A stretch of 64,000 nucleotides of DNA from Bacteroidetes bacterium UBA4416 (lineage in GTDB: Bacteria; Bacteroidota; Bacteroidia; B-17B0; Aurantibacillaceae). The notes under the pieces are model-generated. The model ran no database searches, had not been told where the DNA came from, and was given only the letters and a program-made list of their open reading frames with translations. The stretch spans positions 19,837 to 83,836 of the forward strand of contig DGQK01000005.1 in the NCBI GenBank assembly GCA_002390745.1. Reading direction: 5' to 3'. This document shows, in pieces, positions 36,045-43,780 of the stretch (position 1 is its first letter; every line of letters starts with the position of its first letter). A program made the position numbers and the translations under genes.

Positions 36045-37835
36045 ATGAATATTGAACATTTTTTATCCAAAACCATTTCGGCTGCCGTCAACCAGCTCTT
36101 TACGCTCAACACGAAGCCGGAAGACGTCATTTTGCAAAAAACAAAAAAAGAATTTGAGGGCGACTTCACCCTCGTTACTTTTCCATACATCAAAGCCGCT
36201 AAGCTTAGCCCTGAAAAAACCGGTGAGGCCATCGGTGAAGAAATCAGCAGGCTCAACAGCGACATCAGTACATACAATGTGGTCAAGGGCTTTTTAAACA
36301 TTTCCCTTTCCACAAGTTTCTGGCTAAAGCAATTCAAAACGATCAGCGCCGATGCACATTACGGCATTAAACCTGCCAACAGCAGCGGAAAGCAGATCAT
36401 GCTCGAGTACTCCTCTCCCAATACCAACAAACCCTTGCACCTGGGCCATGTGCGCAACAACCTCTTAGGATACGCGGTGGCTTCTATCCTGAAAACACAG
36501 GGCCACGATGTGGTGAAAGTAAACCTGGTAAACGACCGCGGCATCCACATCTGCAAGAGCATGCTGGCCTGGAAATTATTTGGTAACGGGGAAACGCCTG
36601 AATCCAGCGGTTTGAAAGGCGATCACCTCGTAGGGAAATACTATGTGGAGTTTGACAAGGCTTATAAAAAAGAAATCCAGGAGCTGACAAGCCAGGGCAT
36701 GAGCAAGGAGAACGCCGAAAAACAGGCACCACTCATGGTCCAGGCGCAAGAGATGCTTCTGAAATGGGAAGCCGGTGACCCTGAAACCATCAAGCTCTGG
36801 AAGATGATGAACAACTGGGTATACGATGGCTTTAAGGTAAGCTACCAGAAGCTCGGTGTTGAATTTGATAAAACCTACTACGAAAGCAATACCTATTTGC
36901 TGGGTAAGGAAGTCGTGCAGGAAGGTTTGGAAAAAGGGATCTTCTATAAAAAAGAAAACAACAGCGTTGCCATCGACCTCAGCGCCGATAAGCTGGATGA
37001 GAAGATCGTGCTGCGGAGCGACGGCACTTCGGTATACATTACCCAGGACCTTGGCACTGCCATTGAGCGGTTCAAGGAATACCCGAAGACCAGCCAGATG
37101 ATCTATACCGTTGGTAACGAGCAGGATTACCATTTCAAAGTGCTGTTCAAGATCCTCGAAAAACTTGGCTACGACTGGGCGAAAGAGTGCTACCACCTGT
37201 CCTATGGCATGGTAGAGCTGCCGGAAGGAAAAATGAAAAGCCGCGAAGGTACCGTGGTGGATGCCGACGACCTCATGGACGGCATGGTGGAGGCGGCCCG
37301 CGAGGTAACCGAAGCTTCCGGAAAAATCGACAGTTTCAGCCAGGAGGAAAAAGATACGCTGTTTACCACCATCGGCATGGGCGCTTTAAAATACTTCATC
37401 CTGAAAGTGGATCCGAAAAAGAAAATGCTTTTCGACCCTAAGGAAAGCATCGACCTGCAGGGAAATACAGGGCCCTTTATCCAGTATGCGCATGCGCGGA
37501 TCAAATCCATCCTCAGAAATTATAATAAACCGACCAAGGACCTGGTGATTGAAGCCAATATCCACCTTCACGAAAAAGAGCGGGAGCTGGTGAAGCTGCT
37601 CTACGATTTCCCTAAAGTGCTGGAGGAGGCTGCAAAGACCTATAACCCTTCGGATGTGGCCAATTACACGTATGAGCTGGCCAAGCTGTTTAACCAGTTC
37701 TTCAGCGAATGCCCGGTATTGAAAGAGGAGAACAATGCCGTCCGGGAATTCCGGATCAAGCTGATCGAAAGCACGGCTTTGGTTATTAAAAACGGCATGC
37801 TGAGCCTTGGCATTGAAGTTCCGGAGAGAATGTAG
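36045..37835 (+). CDS. argS: Arginyl-tRNA synthetase
   Basis: The product has 596 residues from the ATG at 36045; a TTG at 36036 is in frame but not needed. The class I HIGH motif is HLGH in SSPNTNKPLHLGHVRNN. The KMSKS-equivalent is KMKSREGTVV, common in Bacteroidota ArgS. The N-terminal Add-1 domain precedes the catalytic core, and the C-terminal anticodon-binding DALR domain ends in LSLGIEVPERM. It charges tRNA-Arg in the cytoplasm. Confidence 0.97.
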   Translation: MNIEHFLSKTISAAVNQLFTLNTKPEDVILQKTKKEFEGDFTLVTFPYIKAAKLSPEKTGEAIGEEISRLNSDISTYNVVKGFLNISLSTSFWLKQFKTISADAHYGIKPANSSGKQIMLEYSSPNTNKPLHLGHVRNNLLGYAVASILKTQGHDVVKVNLVNDRGIHICKSMLAWKLFGNGETPESSGLKGDHLVGKYYVEFDKAYKKEIQELTSQGMSKENAEKQAPLMVQAQEMLLKWEAGDPETIKLWKMMNNWVYDGFKVSYQKLGVEFDKTYYESNTYLLGKEVVQEGLEKGIFYKKENNSVAIDLSADKLDEKIVLRSDGTSVYITQDLGTAIERFKEYPKTSQMIYTVGNEQDYHFKVLFKILEKLGYDWAKECYHLSYGMVELPEGKMKSREGTVVDADDLMDGMVEAAREVTEASGKIDSFSQEEKDTLFTTIGMGALKYFILKVDPKKKMLFDPKESIDLQGNTGPFIQYAHARIKSILRNYNKPTKDLVIEANIHLHEKERELVKLLYDFPKVLEEAAKTYNPSDVANYTYELAKLFNQFFSECPVLKEENNAVREFRIKLIESTALVIKNGMLSLGIEVPERM

Positions 37836-37895
37836 AGAAGGGACGGAAGAGACTACAGGGAGAAAAGAGACCGAAGGGATTGAAGGAGTATTCCG
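37836..37895 (+). repeat. Purine-rich degenerate repeat tract, copy 1
   Basis: The segment consists almost only of A and G with a loose GGAAGAGAC/AGGGAT period. A related tract follows uvrA at 51843-51902, with shared words such as AAGGGATTGAAG. Both tracts lie just after a stop codon and just before a copy of the hairpin repeat. Confidence 0.6.
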
Positions 37896-37896
37896 G

Positions 37897-37935
37897 CGAC
37901 TGTGGTGCCAGAGGCTCTCGAAGGCACCACAGTCG
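37897..37935. repeat. Dispersed hairpin repeat, copy 2 (inverted)
   Basis: A perfect 13-bp stem CGACTGTGGTGCC/GGCACCACAGTCG encloses a 13-base loop whose complement is TTCGAGAGCCTCT, 12 of 13 identical to the other copies. The stem differs from copy 3 but compensating changes keep pairing. It lies between argS and the cysteine desulfurase gene and could also act as a terminator or mRNA 3' end. Confidence 0.85.
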
Positions 37936-37959
37936 AAGTCCCGACAACTAATTTAGACA

Positions 37960-39090
37960 ATGACCTATTTCGATTATAACGCCACCACGCCGGTCGACAA
38001 GCGGGTTTTGGAAGAGATGCTTCCTTACTTCAGCGATCACTTCGGGAATGCCGCCAGCAGCACCCATGCCTTTGGCTGGTATGCGCAGGGCGCGGTCGAA
38101 AAGGCCCGGCAGCAGGTGGCAGAGTTCATCCATGCAGAAGCATCGGAGATCGTCTTCACCTCCGGCTCTACAGAAGCCGTTAACCTGGCCCTGAAAGGCG
38201 TGTTTGAAGCCTACCGCAGCAAAGGCAATCACATCATTACCTGCCAGACAGAGCACAAAGCCGTACTGGATACCTGTGCTTATCTGGAAGAACATGGCGC
38301 CGAAGTAACATACCTGCCTGTAGACCGCGAAGGCCGTATCGACCTTGATGAGCTGAAAAACAGCTTCGGGCCGGGGACCATCCTCGTCGCCCTTATGGCT
38401 GCCAACAATGAAACGGGGGTCTTGCAGGATCTGGAAGGCATTGGAACTATTTGCCGGGAACGCGAGGTGCTTTTCTTCAGTGATACAACCCAGATGGCGG
38501 GCAAGCTGCCGGTTGATGTTCAGGACATGAAGCTGGACCTATGCTGTATCTCTGCCCATAAACTCTATGGCCCTAAAGGCATCGGGGCGCTGTACGTACG
38601 CCGGAAAGGGCCGCGTGTAAGCCTGATTCCCCTGATCCACGGCGGTGGCCACGAAAACGGGAAGCGCAGCGGAACCCTGAATGTACCTGGTATTGTAGGC
38701 CTGGGTAAAGCCTGCGAGCTTTCCAAAAACGAATTCTGGGATAACAACAGCCAGATTTCCCGAATCAGGGCTTACCTGGAACACCAGCTCCTTGAGATCC
38801 CCGGCCTGACCATTAACGGATCCACAAGGCACCGGCTCTACAATACCTCCAATTTGTATTTCCCTCCCCTGAAAGACGGCAGCAGCCTTTTCAGCCATAT
38901 TAAAAATACCTATGCGGTATCGTTGGGCTCCGCCTGCACATCGGCACAGGCAACTCCCTCTCATGTATTGAAAGCCATGCACTTAAGCAGCCATGAGGCA
39001 GAGAACAGCATCCGGTTTTCTTTTGGAACAGGTAATACCTTAAAACAGGTAGAAGAAGCCGCGGAGCAAATTTTATCGCTTTACAGCTGA
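37960..39090 (+). CDS. Cysteine desulfurase, NifS/IscS family
   Basis: The product has 376 residues. It has the YFDYNATTPVD start, TSGSTEAVNLAL, NNETGVLQD, the PLP Lys201 in SAHKLYGPKG, and the catalytic Cys326 in SLGSACTSAQATPSH. The ACTS segment on a long loop suggests an IscS/NifS type. It takes sulfur from cysteine for Fe-S clusters or thio-modified tRNA. No isc or suf genes are adjacent, so its exact role is open. Confidence 0.92.
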   Translation: MTYFDYNATTPVDKRVLEEMLPYFSDHFGNAASSTHAFGWYAQGAVEKARQQVAEFIHAEASEIVFTSGSTEAVNLALKGVFEAYRSKGNHIITCQTEHKAVLDTCAYLEEHGAEVTYLPVDREGRIDLDELKNSFGPGTILVALMAANNETGVLQDLEGIGTICREREVLFFSDTTQMAGKLPVDVQDMKLDLCCISAHKLYGPKGIGALYVRRKGPRVSLIPLIHGGGHENGKRSGTLNVPGIVGLGKACELSKNEFWDNNSQISRIRAYLEHQLLEIPGLTINGSTRHRLYNTSNLYFPPLKDGSSLFSHIKNTYAVSLGSACTSAQATPSHVLKAMHLSSHEAENSIRFSFGTGNTLKQVEEAAEQILSLYS

Positions 39091-39169
39091 GTTTCGTCCG
39101 AAAAATACATCAATTCACATGCCAGCGGGTTATTAACCTTATGATATTCATTATTAACAGATTAGCAAA

Positions 39170-39199
39170 TTGTATGTTTGGGTTATAATTGTATATTTG
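39170..39199 (+). promoter_or_regulatory. Promoter of the fatty-acid desaturase
   Basis: TTG at 39170-39172, a 19-base spacer and a perfect TATATTTG at 39192-39199. A second perfect -7 match, TATGTTTG, lies within it at 39173-39180, so two overlapping promoters are possible. The leader would be about 25 bases. Confidence 0.55.
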
Positions 39200-39229
39200 C
39201 CAATGTTAATTTAATAATTTTAAATATAA

Positions 39230-40336
39230 ATGAGTAATACACTTAGATTTAATACCGCGAACCGATCTTTCTACTTAACCGCGAAAAAAAGAGTTGACGA
39301 ATATTTCCGAACAAATAACATTTCCAGATACGGTAATTACAAAATGGTGATCAAAACCATTTTTATGTTTACGCTTTATTTAAGTCCTTTTGTGCTTCTT
39401 TTATTAAATCTGACGGATAACTTCTGGATCCAGAGCCTGTTATGGGTTCTGATGGGCTTTGGCATGAGCGGTATCGGCCTTTCGGTAATGCATGATGCCA
39501 ACCACGGCACCTACGCCCGTAATGCCAAACTGAACGCCCTGATGTGCCGCAGTATGAATTTTATAGGGGGGAGCTCCATCAACTGGCAGTTGCAGCATAA
39601 CACCCTGCACCATACCTATACGAACATCCACGACCATGATGAGGACATCGCGCCCCTGGGCTTTCTGAGGTTCGACCCGCATGCCGAATATAAAAAGATC
39701 CATAAATACCAGTTCCTTTATGCCTGGTTCTTTTATGGCCTGATGACCATGATGTGGGCAACCACCAAAGACTTTTCCCAGTTGAAACGTTATAACAGAA
39801 TGGGCCTGCTGACGGTGCGAAAAACCACCTACAAGAAACAACTTATGCTGCTTGTACTGAACAAGATGTTCTATTTAGGCTTCAGCCTCGGCCTGCCATT
39901 GGTTCTGATGAATGCGCCATGGTACCTGGTCATCGCCGGATGGGCGATCATGCACTTTACCTGTGGCATGATCCTGGCTCTGATCTTTCAGCCGGCACAC
40001 GTGGTTGAGCTTACCGAATTTCCGTTACCGTGCTCCCAGGGCAATATGGCCGACGACTGGGCAGCTCACCAGATGAAAACCACGATGAACTTCGCGCAAA
40101 AGAGCTGGGCTTTCTCCTGGTTCGTAGGCGGCCTGAACTTTCAGGTAGAGCACCACCTCTTCCCGAACATCTGCCATATCCATTACAAAGACCTGGCACC
40201 GATCATCCGGGAAACTGCCAGGGAATTTAACCTGCCTTACCACTCCAAAAAAACGTTCATCGGCGCCCTCGCCAGCCATGCCAGGCTATTATACGCCCTT
40301 GGCCGCGAGCCTCAGGTAAGCACCGCAATGGCATAA
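39230..40336 (+). CDS. Membrane fatty-acid desaturase (front-end/linoleoyl-CoA desaturase-like)
   Basis: The product has 368 residues with four or more membrane helices. All three histidine boxes are present: HDANHG (residues 88-93), HNTLHH (123-128) and the late QVEHH with Gln in the first place, which is typical of delta-5/delta-6 front-end enzymes. There is no fused cytochrome b5 domain. It introduces a cis double bond into membrane acyl chains using di-iron and oxygen, probably to adjust membrane fluidity. It is a single gene with its own promoter and terminator, in line with temperature control. Confidence 0.92.
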   Translation: MSNTLRFNTANRSFYLTAKKRVDEYFRTNNISRYGNYKMVIKTIFMFTLYLSPFVLLLLNLTDNFWIQSLLWVLMGFGMSGIGLSVMHDANHGTYARNAKLNALMCRSMNFIGGSSINWQLQHNTLHHTYTNIHDHDEDIAPLGFLRFDPHAEYKKIHKYQFLYAWFFYGLMTMMWATTKDFSQLKRYNRMGLLTVRKTTYKKQLMLLVLNKMFYLGFSLGLPLVLMNAPWYLVIAGWAIMHFTCGMILALIFQPAHVVELTEFPLPCSQGNMADDWAAHQMKTTMNFAQKSWAFSWFVGGLNFQVEHHLFPNICHIHYKDLAPIIRETAREFNLPYHSKKTFIGALASHARLLYALGREPQVSTAMA

Positions 40337-40356
40337 TACTTAACACAAGGGTGTTT

Positions 40357-40387
40357 AAAATGCAGGTCCTACAGGCCTGCATTTTTT
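40357..40387 (+). terminator. Desaturase terminator
   Basis: Stem AAAATGCAGG/CCTGCATTTT (40357-40366 with 40376-40385), 9-base loop and T-run, 20 bases after the stop. Confidence 0.9.
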
Positions 40388-40426
40388 AGTTAATTCCGCT
40401 TACTTCGTACAACCAATTTAACGATC

Positions 40427-41794
40427 ATGCATGTACATTTAATTGCCATCGGCGGAAGCGCGATGCATAATATGGCCCTGGCCTTACACGAAAAAGGATT
40501 CCGGGTAACGGGCAGCGACGATGAAATTAATGAACCTTCGAAAAGCCGCCTGAAGCAGGCCGGCATCCTTCCCCCGGCCATCGGCTGGTTTCCGGAAAAG
40601 ATCGTGGAAGGGATCGATGCCGTGATCTTAGGCATGCACGCCAGGGAAGACAACCCGGAATTGATCCGCGCCAGGGAGCTTGGATTAAAAATTTATTCCT
40701 ATCCCGAATATATTTACGAGGCCACGAGGGATAAAACCCGTGTGGTGATTGGCGGAAGCCACGGCAAAACCACCATTACTGCCATGATCCTGCATGTGCT
40801 GAACTACCACCGCAAAGACGCCGACTTTATGGTGGGGGCGCAGCTGGAAGGATTCAATACTATGGTAAGGCTGACAAAAGAGGCTCCGATTGCCATTATC
40901 GAAGGCGATGAGTACCTGGCCTCTCCCATCGACAGGCGGCCTAAGTTTCACTTGTACAAACCAAACATCGCTATCCTCAGCGGCATTGCCTGGGATCATA
41001 TCAATGTATTCCCAACCTTCGATATGTATGTGGATCAGTTCCGGATGTTCGTTGACCTGATCGAACCCGGGGGAAGCCTCATCTACTGTGTTGAAGACGC
41101 CGTGTTGAAAGACGTGGCCGAGAAAGCGGGCATGGCCAATGGCATTGAAAAGATCCCCTACTCTGTTCCGGCCCACCGCATTGAAAACGGCACCACTATC
41201 CTGAAGACGGAAACCGGAGATATTCCCTTACTGGTATTTGGCAGACATAACCTGATGAACCTGAATGGTGCCAGGCTGGTATGCCTGAAGCTCGGCCTGA
41301 GCGATCAGCAGTTTTATGAAGCCATCCAAAGCTTCAAGGGCGCAGCCAAACGCCTGGAGCTTGTATACAAAAACGAGCACTTTGCTTTTTATAAGGACTT
41401 TGCCCATTCGCCCTCCAAACTGAAAGCCACGACCCAAGCGGTGAAGCAGCAATTCGCCGGTCGCTATATCATTGCCTGCATGGAGCTACACACCTTCAGC
41501 AGCCTCAACGAAACCTTCCTGGCCGAATACAAGGGCGCGATGAACGATGCCGATGAAGCCATCGTCTACTTCAACCCGCACACCATTGCCCATAAAAAGC
41601 TAAAGCCCATCACGGAGCAGCAGGTGTTTGACTTCTTCGCCCGCACAGACCTCAGGGTCTTTACCGACAGCGGAAAATTACAGGATTACCTGAAATCGAA
41701 ATCCTTAAAAGATAACGTTCTGTTAATGATGAGCTCAGGGAATTTTGATGGGATTGACTTTAAAGACTTATCTTCGCACCTTCATTTCAATTAA
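40427..41794 (+). CDS. mpl: UDP-N-acetylmuramate:tripeptide ligase Mpl
   Basis: The product has 455 residues with Mur-ligase architecture. The N-terminal IAIGGSAMHNMALAL binds UDP. The central P-loop is IGGSHGKTTITAM, then EGDEYLASPIDRRPKF and the SGIAWDHINVFPTF segment typical of Mpl. The C-terminal domain has KDFAHSPSKLKATTQAV. Mpl reattaches recovered L-Ala-D-Glu-meso-DAP to UDP-MurNAc in cell-wall recycling. It is followed after three bases by a glycosyltransferase gene. Confidence 0.93.
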   Translation: MHVHLIAIGGSAMHNMALALHEKGFRVTGSDDEINEPSKSRLKQAGILPPAIGWFPEKIVEGIDAVILGMHAREDNPELIRARELGLKIYSYPEYIYEATRDKTRVVIGGSHGKTTITAMILHVLNYHRKDADFMVGAQLEGFNTMVRLTKEAPIAIIEGDEYLASPIDRRPKFHLYKPNIAILSGIAWDHINVFPTFDMYVDQFRMFVDLIEPGGSLIYCVEDAVLKDVAEKAGMANGIEKIPYSVPAHRIENGTTILKTETGDIPLLVFGRHNLMNLNGARLVCLKLGLSDQQFYEAIQSFKGAAKRLELVYKNEHFAFYKDFAHSPSKLKATTQAVKQQFAGRYIIACMELHTFSSLNETFLAEYKGAMNDADEAIVYFNPHTIAHKKLKPITEQQVFDFFARTDLRVFTDSGKLQDYLKSKSLKDNVLLMMSSGNFDGIDFKDLSSHLHFN

Positions 41795-41797
41795 GCT

Positions 41798-42988
41798 TTG
41801 CCTAAAGTCCTGCGCATCATCAACCGTTTTAATATTGGAGGAATCACCTACAATGTAAGTTACTTATCGAAGTTCCTGGAGCCGGAGTACGAAACCCTGC
41901 TGGTGGGCGGCCCGGAGGAAGCGGGCGAGGACAGTTCGCTGTATATCCCTCAGGGCCTGGGACTAAAGCCGCGCGTGCTCCAACAGTTCCAGCGGAGCAT
42001 CAGCTTCAGGGCCGATTACCGGGCTTACAAGGAAATCAAAAAACTGATCCGGGAATTCAAGCCGGATATTGTTCATACGCATGCCTCCAAAGCCGGGGCT
42101 GTAGGGCGGCTGGCAGCCATTCACTGCAAGGTGCCGGTCATCGTGCACACCTTTCACGGGCATGTGTTCCACTCCTATTTCGGAAAACTGAAAACAGGAT
42201 TTTACATTTTCATCGAACGCTGGCTGGCAAAACGTTCAAGCGCCATTGTCGCCATCAGCAATAAACAAAGACAGGAGCTTACGGGTGTATTCCGCATTGC
42301 AGCGCCGGAGCAGATGCATGTGATCCCGCTGGGATTCGACCTGAAGCGCTTTACAGAGAACAAAGCGGAGAACAGGCGCTCCTTTCGGGAGACGTACCAG
42401 CTCAAAGACAGTGAGATCGCTATCGGCATCATAGGCCGGCTGGCTCCCGTCAAGAACCACCGCCTCTTCATCGAAGCTATTGCTCATCTGAAAAAAGAGG
42501 GCATCGGCCATTTCAGGGCTTTTGTGATTGGCGACGGGGAAACCCGTGAGGAGATCATGGCCTGTTGTAAAGAGCTGGGTGTTTCTTTTTCGGAAGGAGG
42601 CGCACAACCGGATGCAGAGGTGATCTTCACGTCCTGGATCAAACAGGTGGAATGGGCACTGCACGGGCTCGACATTGTAGCGTTGACCTCTCTCAATGAA
42701 GGCACGCCGGTAAGCATCATCGAAGCCCAGGCTGCCGGAAAGTATGTGGTAGCCACCAATGTGGGAGGCATCGAAGATGTGCTGCACCCCGATTGCGGGC
42801 TGCTCTCGGATGTACAGGATAAGGAAGGCTTTTTCCGGAACCTGGCAAAGGCCTGCCGCGAATTCGGGAACAAGGACAGGCTTCCGGAAGCCGGCACCGA
42901 ATGGGCGCTATCCAGGTTCAGCTACCAACGCCTGGTGAGCGATATGAGGCACTTGTACGGCAACTTAATAAAACAGCATGGTTTTTGA
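41798..42988 (+). CDS. Glycosyltransferase family 4
   Basis: The product has 396 residues. The start is TTG at 41798, three bases after mpl; it is the only start that includes the conserved VLRIINRFNIGG. Features are VHTHASKAGAVGRLAA, HTFHGHVFHSYF, the IGIIGRLAPVKNH donor loop, and TSLNEGTPVSIIEAQAAGK with the E(x7)E region. It resembles EPS transferases. The promoter of the following export operon overlaps its last codons, so it may be expressed apart from that operon. Confidence 0.9.
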   Translation: MPKVLRIINRFNIGGITYNVSYLSKFLEPEYETLLVGGPEEAGEDSSLYIPQGLGLKPRVLQQFQRSISFRADYRAYKEIKKLIREFKPDIVHTHASKAGAVGRLAAIHCKVPVIVHTFHGHVFHSYFGKLKTGFYIFIERWLAKRSSAIVAISNKQRQELTGVFRIAAPEQMHVIPLGFDLKRFTENKAENRRSFRETYQLKDSEIAIGIIGRLAPVKNHRLFIEAIAHLKKEGIGHFRAFVIGDGETREEIMACCKELGVSFSEGGAQPDAEVIFTSWIKQVEWALHGLDIVALTSLNEGTPVSIIEAQAAGKYVVATNVGGIEDVLHPDCGLLSDVQDKEGFFRNLAKACREFGNKDRLPEAGTEWALSRFSYQRLVSDMRHLYGNLIKQHGF

Positions 42989-43013
42989 TATTGCCGGATA
43001 AATCTTAAATTTG
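42985..43013 (+). promoter_or_regulatory. Promoter of the polysaccharide export operon
   Basis: TTG at 42985-42987 inside the 3' end of the GT4 gene, 18-base spacer, then a perfect TAAATTTG at 43006-43013. Transcription would start around 43020, about 10 bases before the ATG at 43031. Confidence 0.6.
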
Positions 43014-43030
43014 TCACTTAACCGTAGCTT

Positions 43031-43780
43031 ATGCGTTTTTTTAATTATTTCCTGGTTTTGAGTGTTATCATCTCGTTATCCTCCTGCAAAGTGTTTCGGT
43101 CGAACCTGATGCTTAAAACGCCTAAAGATTATGCTTATGACAAATTAAGCGATTCTCTCAGAGGCCAGGACTATAAGCTGGCTCCTAACGACATCATTAC
43201 GGTAAAGATCTTCTCCAATGACGGTTTCAAGATCATCGATCTTGCCAACGTAAACCAGAACTACCAATACGAGATCAATTACGTGCTGGACCGTAACGGT
43301 TATGTAAAGCTGCCGTTGGTGGGCAGTGTGCCACTGGCCGGCCTGACGATCAGAGAAAGCGAAACTTACCTGGAACAGGTATATGATACCTTTTATGTGA
43401 AACCTTTTGTATCGATGAAGGTGATCAACCGGCGTGTCATTGTATTCCCGGGAAATGGCGGTAAAGCTCAGGTTGTGCCGCTCACCAACAATAATACAAC
43501 GGTAATCGAGGTGCTGGCACTTTCCGGCGGGATTGCCGAGGATGGAAAGGCCTATAAAGTAAAGCTCATCCGGAACGAAGACAAAAAGAAACCGCAGGTA
43601 TTCCTGATGGACCTGTCGGAAATTAGCGGGTTAAGCGCCGGCAACACCGTGGTTCTTGCCAATGACATCGTCTACGTGGAGCCCCGTTACCGTCTTGCCA
43701 AAACCCTGGTAGGAGAGCTCACCCCGGTGCTCACGCTTCTTTCCAGCACGTTACTGTTATACACATTAATCAAAAGGTAG
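43031..43780 (+). CDS. Wza-like polysaccharide export lipoprotein
   Basis: The product has 249 residues. The lipoprotein signal ends in ISLSSCKVF. A polysaccharide biosynthesis/export domain follows (YKLAPNDIITVKIF, GYVKLPLVGSVPLAGLTI) with one SLBB-like part (GKAQVVPLTNNNTTVIEVLALSGGI). A C-terminal hydrophobic stretch ends LLLYTLIKR. The family forms the outer-membrane pore of Wzx/Wzy-type capsule and EPS export. The wzc-like gene begins right after its stop. Confidence 0.9.
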   Translation: MRFFNYFLVLSVIISLSSCKVFRSNLMLKTPKDYAYDKLSDSLRGQDYKLAPNDIITVKIFSNDGFKIIDLANVNQNYQYEINYVLDRNGYVKLPLVGSVPLAGLTIRESETYLEQVYDTFYVKPFVSMKVINRRVIVFPGNGGKAQVVPLTNNNTTVIEVLALSGGIAEDGKAYKVKLIRNEDKKKPQVFLMDLSEISGLSAGNTVVLANDIVYVEPRYRLAKTLVGELTPVLTLLSSTLLLYTLIKR

